The translations under genes were made by a program, and so were the position numbers. A stretch of 64,000 bases of DNA from assembly GCF_051020955.1 (NCBI RefSeq), contig NC_135031.1, positions 1,674,001 to 1,738,000 on the forward strand. The letters are read 5' to 3'. Numbering within the stretch: position 1 is the first letter of the stretch; each line of letters begins with the position of its first letter. The DNA is from Megalopta genalis. Lineage: Eukaryota; Arthropoda; Insecta; Hymenoptera; Halictidae. Positions 25,760 through 36,209 of the stretch are shown piece after piece. The notes under the pieces are model-generated. The model was given only the letters and a program-made list of their open reading frames with translations, ran no database searches and had not been told where the DNA came from.

Positions 25760-26720
25760 GGACCAGCGAGCGATAATTCCGCGCTGATTGCAAAGTTCAA
25801 AATGGAGGATTTCGCGAATTGCGAATCGAGGAGAAATTCGAAAGAAAAACAGGGAGCAGCTGTTCGGAGGGCGAGGATAATTCACGAAATCGAATTACGA
25901 GCGAGCGTTTGCTCCGTCATGCAGATTCCCTCGTTCCCGTTGGTGCAGTATGTGACGAGATGATTCCATGTGTGCGTGAATGCATCTCGTGCAGTGGATG
26001 CAACTGCGAGTGGCCAGTAGCTCGCAAAACGACTGACCGCTCGGTACATTCCCTCGCCGCTTATTCGACGAGGCTCGCGAGTGACGTGTCGCGAACAATT
26101 CCACCACCTTCGAACAACAAATTCTGAACAACGAACCCTCGCCGAGTGCCGTTGCGATTAAAACCATCGCGGAATTATTTCGAAAATCCAGTGTCCGTCC
26201 GGTGCGCGTGCAAGGTGTTTTCCGCCAAGACAATTGTATACTCGCCCCGACGACTATTTAACGTTAATGAAAAAAAACCTGTGCCCGAGGCGTTTGTCCG
26301 TGCAATAAAGTCTCTTTCACGATTTCTATGTATTCTAAGTTTATTCCTGCGGCCACCCACGACAACGTGCCGGGGGAGGGGAACCGGACAAGTAATTTCA
26401 TAATGTCGCAAAATGAAGTTCCGACAGTTTTTACATGGTCGAAGTACGAAACGAGGAGTTCCGTTCTAAGTTTTAATGGTACATAAATAAAACGGGAACG
26501 TTGTAATAGAGTTCCCGCGAAACGAGTTTCTCACCGGCGAGATTCGCGTTGCAAAAGTAACGCGATCTCGTTATAAATATTCAATCGCAACCATCACGGT
26601 TTTTCTCCCCGGCGCGTCACGCGAGACCCGGACACGCCGATAACAGTTAATTCGCCGAGCATGTGCCACGGCGCCGTTAGAAATTAATCGCGGCCCCGGC
26701 AACCTTCTAACAGAATTATC
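25760..26720. other. GC-richer block without a supported gene
   Basis: Overlapping frames on both strands (102 codons plus at 25819-26127; 112 codons minus at 25895-26233) are Arg/Ser/Cys-rich and mutually exclusive. Neither has a recognisable domain. CpG words are frequent, as in the other GC-rich blocks. Confidence 0.35.
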
Positions 26721-27539
26721 GAGAATTGACGAGCCCGAACACCGACGCTAGAGCACGAAACAACCGACCTTAGTCGGTTCAACGCGCCCCGTTAAGCGTC
26801 TTTCCTCTTTAAGAGCACGCTTCCTGTGTTTCGCTACTGTTCGAGACGTACGATGCTCCGAGCAATTAAGAGATGTTTCGCTGTCGATATTTTTGCGTGG
26901 AAGCGTCTGAATTTTTACGGGAACGTTGCAGTTATTTCTCGCTATTGGAACTTTTAAAATTCTCGAATTCCATGAGGTCACTTTATCAACAAAAGATTAA
27001 GAAACATTTTCGACTTTTAGTGCAACATTTTTAAACGACGTTTACATTTATTTAAATCTGATCGAAGTAAGATGTAATATATACGAGAACCGTTCACTTA
27101 TCTACAAAACAAGTTCACCATATCAATCGACCAAAACGTAAAAATTATCGAGTGAACTTATACTTCAACAAAAAGTTGTTTAGATTTGTAGGCGAAATAA
27201 ATAATTCTGCAGTTTTTACTGCATTCGTGAGCACATAAATTGTGCTCACACGATCTGTCAGCTGGTTTATATAATAATTTTTAAATAAGCTCACATCTAG
27301 AGGATAGCAACAAAAATAAATATTCGAACGACGAACACCAAGATGATCCGTAAGTTTACAGACAGTTTCTGAAGCCGAAAGATCCGGTGAAGGTACAAAG
27401 CCCGAAAATCACGCGAACCGAACAGAAGCTCCGGAAACGGGTATATTTTTTTGGACAAAGGGCGGACCGTGGCGCGGATGTTTTTCATTTTCTTTCCATT
27501 TTGTTTGCTACTCAATCGCGCGAAGTGAACCTGCCAGAA

Positions 27540-28560
27540 TCCATTGCCGATAAGAGCGAGCCTCTCGGCGGGTGGGAGATGCGGCGAGGGTCGGGAGAGA
27601 GTGGATCGCGGCTCTAATACACGTGGGGGTGCGTGTAATTCCGAGGCCGCGCCATATTTTAACATCGTTCCGAGTTACATTATGTTTCAGCAAAATGGTC
27701 GGCGCACACGTGGCAGCGCCGTCGTCGGGGAGGGTGGTTTATCTGGAATACACAATCCCACCCCTCCGCCACCTTCTCTGCCGAACGCGGGGCTGGAGAG
27801 GGGCTGCGAGGGTGGAAGGGTGGAAGGGTGAACGATGCAGAGAGAAGAGCGGTGCGCGACGGTGAAGAGGGGCCGCGGTGCGGAGACGCGGCAGTTCGAG
27901 GGGAAACGATGGCGGAGGGTGTAGAGGGGGTGGAAGTCGACGTCGACCCCTCGGCAACCAACGCCCATCGCCGGCCACCCCCTCCCCGTCCCGTTGGCTT
28001 TTGCGAGGGCCGAGGGGTGGGGAGGATGGAAGGCAAACCGGTGCGATGCGCGGGCTAACGACGTTCTTTTACTTTTCCCGAGGAACGGGGCCGAAAGGGA
28101 GACCGTGCGGGGTCCAGGGGGGTGAAGAGGAGACACGGAGAGGGGTGCGATCGAGCGAGAAGGAGAACGGGCGGCGAAGCGGAGGGCAGAGAGGAAGAGA
28201 GAAAAAAAGAGGGGAAGAGGAGGTACAAACCCCCTCCCATCCTTCGGGCTTTCTTCCTTTCTTTGCTCCGTCGCATTCTGGTTCTTTGTGAACGTAGACA
28301 CGAACAGGGGAGACTGCACCAGGTAATGATGTACCGCGGTAAATTTCCTGCGGAAAATTACTCGCGCGGTTCGCCGCCGAGCAGAGGAGTCACGGCCGAG
28401 AGGTAATCATTCTCTTTTTGCCGACCGGCCCGACAAACATGCGTACACGCGCGCCGCGGACAGTGAAAGTTGCCACAATGCCCCGACGCGATTTATTGAA
28501 TTATTAAGTAGAACGAGGACGGAGCGGGAACACCGCGTCCGCGAGAGGACCTCCGTCCGT
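27540..28560. other. strongly GC-rich, G-skewed block, possible CpG island
   Basis: This is the most GC-rich part of the window, with runs of GGGG, GGAGGG and frequent CpG. Purines dominate the plus strand. The longest frame in the window (210 codons, minus, 27687-28319) lies here but is Pro/Ser/Arg-rich, and the other frames of this block are also open, so the openness follows from base composition. Donor-like sites (CACCAG|GTAATG at 28320; GAGAG|GTAATC at 28402) leave room for a non-coding first exon. A promoter or 5' region is the best guess; no coding call is made. Confidence 0.4.
27801..27828 (+). other. potential G-quadruplex motif
   Basis: Four GGG tracts separated by CTGCGA, TGGAA and TGGAA fit the G3+ loop 1-7 rule. 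It sits inside the GC-rich block. Confidence 0.6.
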
Positions 28561-28767
28561 TTGTTTGGCCCCTCGGTGCGCTGCACTCCTGCGGGATTGT
28601 ATTCGATTCGACGGAAATCTTCCTATGGATTCGAGGTGCAAACGTGTCCATTTTTCGAAAATAGACGTCGTATGGATTCGTAATACGTGGATTTATGCAA
28701 ATTTATTATACGGATTTATTGAATTTATGCAAATTTCAATCTTCAGATTTTGTTAACTCTTGCGACG

Positions 28768-29110
28768 ATAACTGGCTAAAAAACTGATTCAATATCCAGC
28801 TAGATCGTTGCTATTTGACACATCTCCTATCGATATCTGTTTGGAAACTGCAATTTTGTTTATTAGGAAAGCACTAAAATCGGACGATAAAGTTTGCTAT
28901 AGCTTTGTTCAATAACTGGATACCCTTTTGTACATTTTCTAAAAACTATTTTTCGTTCCCGGTAAAATATTTCGATATCCTGTCAGATCGTCGTTATTTG
29001 ACACATCCTCCATTAATATCTGTTTCGAAAGTACAAGTTTTATTAGGAAGCACTAAAATCGGACGACGAAGTTTGATATACCGTTATTCAATAACCGGGG
29101 TACACGTGTA
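28768..29110. repeat. two tandem copies of a ~185-bp repeat
   Basis: Both units share TTC(A/G)ATATCC, CAGATCGTCGTTATTTGACA or a close variant, ATATCTGTTT, AAGCACTAAAATCGGACGA and TTCAATAAC. The second unit runs from about 28920. A third copy lies alone at 33395-33585. No open frame or terminal inverted repeat is evident, so this may be a satellite-derived or transposon-internal unit. Confidence 0.75.
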
Positions 29111-29120
29111 CACGTGTACA

Positions 29121-29322
29121 CAGAAAAAACTCCCCAATTATCCTTCAGCTTGCAAACAAAAATGAACAATTTGGGAAGAGGAGGTAAGATTATTCGAGCC
29201 TTGCACCACATTTTTTTATTGTTGTTGATAATCAGCGATTATAAAAACGAGCCGCGAGGCTCGAATAATCATATCTCCTCTTTTTGTTTACAAGCTGAGG
29301 GACAATTGGAAAGAATTTACTA
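29121..29322. mobile_element. foldback MITE, copy 1 of 3
   Basis: Ends CAGAAAAAACTCCCCAATTA and, inverted, CAATTGGAAAGAATTTACTA. The inverted arms continue over about 60 bp through TTGCAAACAAAAATGAACAA. An internal inverted pair (ATTCGAGCCT and AGGCTCGAAT) lies in the middle. TA-like flanks are preserved on the right. The same element, better preserved, is at 31993-32204. Confidence 0.75.
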
Positions 29323-29408
29323 TAGAGAGAAATTAGAGAAAATTAACTATAAAGAGAAATTGGAGAAGATTAATTATAAAGAGAAATTGGAGAAGATTAA
29401 CTATAAAG
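29323..29408. repeat. 27-bp tandem repeat, three units
   Basis: Three units of AAGAGAAATTGGAGAAGATT followed by AA(C/T)TATA adjoin the MITE's right end. Because 27 is a multiple of three, they translate as repeated KEKLEKINY in a chance frame (29114-29434). Confidence 0.9.
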
Positions 29409-29507
29409 TTTATATAACGTTTTATAAACTATAAAATTTATACTATAAATAAAATTTATGTGTTTATCGAACGGTATGTTACAGTGAACTGAACTTCGAC
29501 TTAGAGT

Positions 29508-29547
<40 letters not shown>

Positions 29548-29548
29548 G
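29508..29548. repeat. (CA)n(TA)n microsatellite
   Basis: About nine CA units are followed directly by about eleven TA units. Confidence 0.95.
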
Positions 29549-29570
29549 TGTGCTAATTAATAATGCCAGA

Positions 29571-29587
29571 TGTGTCGTTATATTCTC

Positions 29588-29635
<48 letters not shown>

Positions 29636-29719
29636 TATATATAATTATATTATATCGTTATATTGTCGATATATTATCGTATTGTGTCGTTATATTCTCT
29701 TAATAATAATAATAATAAT
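29571..29719. repeat. duplicated TGTGTCGTTA...(AAT)n block
   Basis: The phrase TGTGTCGTTATATTCTCTTA followed by (AAT)n occurs at 29571 and again at 29683. The first AAT tract is about 15 units and the second about six. The intervening sequence is TATA-rich. This suggests a slippage or unequal-exchange duplication of about 112 bp. Confidence 0.85.
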
Positions 29720-30849
29720 TATCGGTGCAAAAAATGAAGTACCGAAACGGCTACCCCTTTGAACCTTTACGATTCGCTTTCCATCACATCTTTTAGTCGT
29801 AATCGGTATGATCGCTTTGTCAGACTCGGATCAAAGTAATTCCGTGGAATCTGAGTTCTCCTAATTTCGCAATTTTGTAAAGAACTCTGGTAAATCGTCA
29901 GGCTCGAGCCAGCAGACCTGAAATCCAAAGGAATCAACGAACATCGGCGGACTTTGTGTCGCACAATCACGCCTGTTATTGTCGGCCGACCCCTTTCGTT
30001 GCCATTGAGGAAAAAGTTGCTTTCAGATAATGGAAAAAAAGGGACACGATTCGCGACTCCGGAATTATTCGATCTGTGCCCTCCGAGTGGTGCGAGAGCA
30101 TCGTAGAGAAAGAGAGACGGTACGGGGGTGGGGAGACGGCTGTTTTGGGTGACTTCGGACGACGGACGAGCGCGGGGTTGGAAACAGGGGGAGGCGGTGG
30201 CGTTCGCGTGGCTGCTTGGAAGTTTGCCGGGCGGAGCATAATGTCTCTAATGAATCCTCAAACTCAAATTAAAACTTCGAAATTGTCGGCAGTCAGCGAA
30301 TGCGACACTCGATTCCGTAACAATGCAAAGTTCGCTCGCCTCCGTGTACTGCCCCTATTGCGAGAGAGAAAAAGAACAGGCCCAAAACAAATTATCGGCT
30401 GTCTCGTTCACGATACGCCTTCGAGGGGCTTCCGTGCATCGCCGGACTACCAGGAAAGAATTTCTCTTTCTCTGCCTGACATCTTGTTTCCCTCTCGAGG
30501 AGTCCCCGTTCCAACGGCGTCCGCGTGCCTTCGTTTGTTCGAAACAAATTAGTTGAACCGCTCGAACGACGCCGTTTTCGTATCGTCCCGGCTCGTCCCG
30601 CTTTCTTCACGCGAGCGATTGGCATTCAATCTTTTATCCGCGGAACGAAACATAGTTGAACGTCGCCGAGAAATTGCTAAAGCTTCATACTCCGTACTCT
30701 ACTTTACTGGATTCTCTACTTACAATCTTTCCATAAATTATACGCGCAAGTATAATTATATAAGTACGCGAAGAGGTACGAAGGAAGTATTGTAAAGTGG
30801 AATAGGAGCCAGAAAAATTTGACGAACTTATTATTCAAAAAGTAATTTG

Positions 30850-31019
30850 AATTTGTATTTATCTATATGCGGAAATAATTCATTTAGTGCATATAAATGA
30901 TAATACAATCGTAGATGTACGGGTAAATGTAGGCAATTTGTATTTATCTATATGCGGAAATAAATCATTTAGTGCATATAAATGATAATACAATCGTAGA
31001 TGTACGGGTAAATGTAGGG
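30850..31019. repeat. 85-bp tandem duplication
   Basis: Two adjacent 85-bp units (AATTTGTATTTATCTATATG... to ...GGGTAAATGTAGG) are almost identical; only single-base differences are visible, implying a recent event. The end of the second unit abuts the left end of the element at 31017. Confidence 0.9.
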
Positions 31020-31862
31020 TAAGTATAGTTATTACTGCGGACGCCCCAAATACTGCGATATTTTATAAAATAAAAAATCTAACATTTTATAGTGTGTAAT
31101 CTTCTAAAATAAATCTCATAATTTTTTATATGCTTAATATTGATAATTTATGACATACAAGTAACAGCAATCGCAGTTTTAATTCATTTATTAACTTTTG
31201 ATATTCGGAAGCTTATACGGAAACGTTGAGTGAACACTGATTCGAAAGGCATTTATATTTTGGTAATTAATAATAAACTACTCATTTTCGCGTTATTTTT
31301 CGATAAACTAATCATTACTTTGATAAAAAAATCGACATACACCGTCGCTATCATCTATCCTCATATATTATTTACTAACACAGTATTTGGCGCATAGATT
31401 TTTACTATGTGTGTACGTTACTGCGGTGCTTTACTAAACTGCGTACCTTAGCCTATACAGTGCAGTTCTCGAGAAGCCGGTGCGAACACACTTGATCGTA
31501 GAGTACCTATACCAAATTCGTAAACTGCGGCAGTAAGAATATCTTCATTCTAGGTATTGTAGCCATGTGTGTACATTTAAAATAAAATGGGTTATGTCAA
31601 CCTTAACAATCGGAACGTCCGCAGTATTTGCATAACCGCAGTAATATATGCACACGTATGGTTTCTTTACATTACGCTTTTTAATGAAAATTGTGCTTTC
31701 AGAGATCCAATATTTTGAGAGAAGTAAATGTTCAAGTTAAAGAATAATAGGTATAGCTCAAGTCGTCAATTTATTGGCGTAAAGGGTCTTATTTTCTGTG
31801 TCAAAGTTCGCCTTCATTGAGAAACCGCAGTATATATATGTATATAATTCCTACACTTACCC
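31017..31862. mobile_element. 846-bp non-autonomous DNA element with reiterated ACTGCGG motifs
   Basis: The left end GGGTAAGTATAG and the right end CTACACTTACCC are inverted copies, each flanked by TA (31015-31016 and 31863-31864). Just inside each end lies TACTGCGG in opposite orientation. Further copies or near copies of ACTGCG/CGCAGT occur at about 31050, 31168, 31420, 31436, 31523, 31618 and 31640. There is no transposase frame. TA duplications fit a Tc1/mariner-type element. The repeated motif may be a subterminal transposase-binding site (inference). Confidence 0.7.
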
Positions 31863-31992
31863 TATATAAATATACTTTACACGGTAGTTTGACCTAGAAA
31901 ACTGGAATAAGGAAGAAAGAAGTCAAGTGATCTGGAATGATTATTTCCCAAAGTTCTTGAAGATTGTTTAGATTTCTACCCCACGCGTAATA

Positions 31993-32204
31993 CAGTAAAT
32001 TCTCCCCAACTGCCCCTCAGCTTGTAAACAAAAATGGACAATTTGGGAAAGGGAGATACGATTGTTCGAGCCTTGCGCCTCGTTTTTATAGTTGTTGACA
32101 ATCGGCGACTATAAAATCGAGCTGCGAGGCTCGAATAATCGTACCATCTCTTCGAAAATTGTTGTTTGTTTACAACCTGAAAGGCAATTGGGGAAAATTT
32201 ACTG
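31993..32204. mobile_element. foldback MITE, copy 2 of 3, intact TA flanks
   Basis: Starts CAGTAAATTCTCCCCAACTG and ends GGGGAAAATTTACTG, with TA at 31991-31992 and 32205-32206. The arms extend about 60 bp inward (TTGTAAACAAAAATGGACAA versus the reverse complement on the right). The interior has an inverted pair GTTCGAGCC/GGCTCGAAT. Tc1/mariner-like by its TA duplication and CAGT end. No coding capacity. Confidence 0.85.
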
Positions 32205-32499
32205 TATTTATATTCGTAATTCCGACACACCACAGCTGCTTTGTCACTCGAGCACCATGTTATCTCGGCAGTGTTTGCGACCTCACAGTCGATAGACCTG
32301 CTTTATTGTATTCGAAGATATTTATTTTCAGTCTATTGTATTCCCTAATTCAATTATTTTTAAATATAAAGCCAAAACAGTTCAAACAGCGAAAGTCCCG
32401 CGAGGGTTAATTTAAATCGTACGCTTCAGAAATGTTAATAATGAGAGTATAAACACTGAATTGAAGAAACTTCGCGTCAGAGTTTATCCAGTAATTTGC

Positions 32500-33260
32500 G
32501 CAAAGAGGGTTAAAAAATCAGCACACGTTGGGACTGCCGAAGTTGTTGACAGGCCGGCAAGGTAGGCGAGCAAGAAAAGCGGGCGCGTCGAGAGCGGAAA
32601 AGGAAATCGTTGGCCTTGCCCGATGGCACGCGGGGGTGACCCTCTTCCTTCCTTTTTTTTCGGCAAGCGAACTCACGCGAAATATCGATTCGCCATGGCA
32701 GCGTGGAGCATATAAATAAGAAGAGTTTTCCTGCGTGCACACGCGTCACTGGCCACGCCACGTTCTCGCAGCCCCTCCAGCCCATTTCTCTGGCATTTAC
32801 GTCACGGCACCGGGGGTTTTACACCGGAGATGGGTGGAGGGCCACGTTCATAGAACAGAGGATGAGCGAGTTTCACCCCCTTGTGCGTGGGGTGGTTGCG
32901 AAAGGGGGGTAGAGAAAGGGGGGGATGCGAAAGAGACGGGCCAGAGGGATGGAGATTATGCTGCGGGACTTCTGGCCGACGGGGGTGGGGGAAACCTACT
33001 GCCTACGAACGAAACATCTCCCTCAAAAACCACCCTCACGACCTCCCCTACCCTTCCCACGTGTCTCTCCTCTCTCGTTCTCGCCGTGCATCCACCTCTC
33101 GTATCGATTCACTCGCAATCTTGGCACCGACGACGTGTACCACCTTCGTTACCCGACTAAAAAAAAAAAGGAAAGCAACGATAACTCGATAGGTGAAAGT
33201 GAACGACAGCTGGCCTCGCGTCCTTCTGACCGGCCCACCGTGGCTCGGAAACCCGGAAAT
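32500..33260. other. GC-rich block without a supported gene
   Basis: Overlapping frames on both strands reach 145 codons (32925-33362) but are compositionally odd and lack domains. It contains GGGG runs and a run of ten A at about 33159. Confidence 0.35.
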
Positions 33261-33394
33261 CCCCGGAAAAGCGCCTGTCTATCTAGAACAGATTTTTCGT
33301 CTTCCTTCGTTTTCATATTTTCAAGTTCTTCCCAAATGCGAGACATTTTACTCTATTTCTGACAAAATAGTATGCTTGTCGATTTAATTCTTAT

Positions 33395-33585
33395 ATCAAT
33401 AACTGGGTACCCGTTTACACATTCACTTCTAAATATTTTTCGTTAAAATATTTCAATATCCGGTCAGAACTTCGTTTTTTTTTGGTCACGTTTACTATCG
33501 ATATCTGTTTCGAGTCTACAATTTTATTGTTAGAAAAGCACTAAAATTGGACGGTAAAGTTTGTTCAATAACCAGTGTACCCAGG
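33395..33585. repeat. third copy of the ~185-bp repeat at 28768
   Basis: Shares TCAATAACTGG(G/A)TACCC, TTTTTCGTTAAAATATTTC, ATATCTGTTTCGA, AGCACTAAAAT(C/T)GGACG and TTCAATAACC with the tandem pair at 28768-29110, in the same order and orientation. Confidence 0.7.
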
Positions 33586-35196
33586 TATCCTTATGGAAGA
33601 ACAGAAGAAATTCTGTAGATAATTGATAAAAATGATATCGCTTATAGAACAACGTCGACAATGTTGGCTGTTGACGTAAAGGTTAATATCGTCTCATCTT
33701 GTCACTGTTATTCATTTCCAAACAAGAAATTTGTAAATCGTGTTTTTATTTTATAAATTATGTTCTAGAAGAAGGGGACGAGGAAGTGGACGTTAATTCC
33801 TTTGTATATAATTTGAAACAACAGGTCCTCTTTTTAATCCTTTGTGCACGCTGCACGGTGGATGCTTTGTATGGGATTAATTTTAAACAGTGTACATGTC
33901 GAGTTAAATACTCTACTTCAACGCAGAGAAAAAATGTAAGGATGGAAGCTCTTTAACGGCTGCGCTCTGTTCGAAAGATACTCGAGCATTTTGTTTTATA
34001 AAATATTAAGTTGCTAACATTACGATTTGTTAAAAATCTTGGATCGTGTATCTTCGATTCATAAAAGACTATTTATTAAATGATTACTGACAGGAAAGAC
34101 ATTAATTTAGAATTTGTTAGTATATCGTTCATATTTATAACGCCTGCTGGGGTTCTTTATGACCCTTCGAAAAACGAGCGAAAGAATGGTCAACGCCATT
34201 TGTTAAGACCTAAACTTGATATTTCACCGTGAAAATGAAAATTCATTTTAATACAATCGCATACAACCTCGTCAAAGTTAGACCAAACTAGAAAACTTTT
34301 TGAACCATTTTGCTCGAAGGAGACTTTTTCTCCTCGCATGGCCCGAAAGTTGGAGACTCTTACATATCGCAGTTGGCAAGATTGAGGTTAGAGGAAGGGA
34401 GAGGCGAACAAGGGGGACGGCCAGAAAGATACGAGGGTGGACCGCGGCTCGGGAAGGGGATGAAACGTAGTTGGTTCGTATCAGCATAATGTAGATATCT
34501 ATTCCTTGCCTCTTCCGTTAGCTTCGAGGTTTGGAGATGGCTGGTATAAGGGGCGGGGGATGAAATTGAAATGAAACTACCCGAAGGAGCAGACGGCCCC
34601 GCGGGTTTCCAAACCCGGGGAAAGATTAAAACGCGACCGAATGGATGCGAAAGAAAGTTAGCCGGCGAACTATACTTCGCCGAAACTATATAGAACGCCC
34701 CCAAGTTCTGTGCATGCGGGCAGCTCCTTGCCGGATCCTGGGTCGGGACGATTCTTTGTGCAACTGGAAACCAACCGGAAAATCCGAATGCAATTCTGAA
34801 TCGAAACTTTCGGCCGCTGACCACTATCTGTAATCGTTAACCCTTTGCGGTCAAACTTCTACGCCCTCTCCGACCCAGGACCTAATTCAACGCTCCGTCA
34901 ACCCTTAATTAGGTTAAACGATCCCGTGGGAGTTCATGGAATTTCTTAAACCAACTACGCATTTCTTGGATTACTCATTATCGAGATTTTAGATTGGGTC
35001 ACCTCACTGTTGTCAACCAAGTCCATTGTCTTGACTATAAGGCCAAAGAAAAAATAGAAGTTTGGGTGACCCTTTCAATAAAGGAACACTTACGCTACAC
35101 GATTGTTAACATGACCATTATTTAATTCCTCGAATAGTATCACCGTAAGCAATGACATATCTCTGAACACGATTCTAGAATTTCTTGTTAGTTACA
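33586..35196. other. non-coding stretch, nothing recognised
   Basis: A 154-codon minus-strand frame (34360-34824) covers a GC-richer patch but has no recognisable domain. A short acidic frame at 33769-33822 (EEGDEEVDVNSFVYNLKQQ) has an AG before it but only a weak GTCCTC donor, so it was not called. Confidence 0.35.
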
Positions 35197-35369
35197 TAGT
35201 AAATTCTCACCAATTTAATACGATTATTCGAGCATCGTGACTCATTTTTACAGTTGTCGATTGTCAGCAATTATAAAAACAAAGTACAAAGTACAAGTAC
35301 AAGTATCTTCTCTTCCCAAATTGTTCATTGTTGTTTATAAGTTGAAGGAAAATTAGAGAGAATTTACTA
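35197..35369. mobile_element. foldback MITE, copy 3 of 3, internally deleted
   Basis: AGTAAATTCTCACCAATTT at the left and GAGAGAATTTACTA at the right match the ends of the copies at 29121 and 31993. The left arm lacks the AAACAAAAATGG segment, which survives on the right (CAAATTGTTCATTGTTGTTT). The centre keeps ATTATTCGAGC but has a short AAGTACA repeat. Confidence 0.65.
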
Positions 35370-36156
35370 TAAATTTTTAAAAGTGAAATATAAGATTTAG
35401 TGAAAAATACGCAAAACGAGCAATGAATGACGTAATCAAATTTTTACAAAATGACAGCTTCTATGCATCTGTAGCTGTATAATAGAACTACCATATAAAT
35501 TTTAATGCGAAAGGGATGTGACAATAGTTAATTTTTAAACAAAATTGAAATGATGATTGGATAAGGATAAAATCGTTCAAGACCCTAACGAGTTCTGTTA
35601 CGAGTTTTCTTCGTCTACAAATGCTTACAGGTTTAAAGGTTTAAACTAATATATTTCACTATACTGTATAATATTTGGTCACTATAATTGATAAAAACCA
35701 GTTAAGGATGAACTCGATTTACTCCTTCTTGCGTTCGCCTAATTATTTTATTCAAAGTGATAGATTAAGATCTACGTACACATATAATTAAAATCTTATA
35801 TTCTTTCTTTATAATTGTTTACACTCATCTAAAATAATTGTTCCGCAATAAAAAAAAAATAATTGTTCTATAATACCTGACCAGTATTGTACATGAAAAC
35901 AGTAGAAGTAATGATAGAAGCAGTGCTGTTTTCCGATTTGGGTCAAAATGACCCAGCGTTCGAAGCTGGCGGAGTAATCAAGTTTTCAGCGGCGTCCGAG
36001 AGTTAAAGTATACGCTGAGAGCTTCGTCGCTCTCGGCGTCACTTTTTTTTCTCTATTTCTTAGTCTTTCTATCGCACCGCGAAGAAAGTAAGCGCGTGGC
36101 GGTGTGAAATGGAATTAATTATGAGAGCGTCTCAACAGGTGGGTGTAGACGTCTTT

Positions 36157-36159
<3 letters not shown>
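35370..36159. other. AT-rich non-coding stretch
   Basis: AT-rich with short poly-A runs. It includes the inverted motif GGGTCAAAATGACCC at about 35940. No gene recognised. Confidence 0.4.
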
Positions 36160-36199
<40 letters not shown>

Positions 36200-36209
36200 T
36201 TCTCTCTCT
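36160..36209. repeat. (CT)n microsatellite
   Basis: CT dinucleotide tract with TTT interruptions in its second half. It produces low-complexity frames on both strands. Confidence 0.95.

Noticed and set aside
27687..28319. Longest open frame in the window (210 codons, minus)
   Set aside because: Pro/Ser/Arg-rich low complexity; several other frames of the same GC-rich DNA are open as well, so openness reflects a shortage of AT-rich stops.
29114..29434. Frame with repeated KEKLEKINY
   Set aside because: Produced by a 27-bp DNA tandem repeat beside a MITE; the length is a multiple of three by chance.
33769..33822. Short acidic exon-like frame (EEGDEEVDVNSFVYNLKQQ)
   Set aside because: Donor GTCCTC is weak and the segment is very short; no partner exon.
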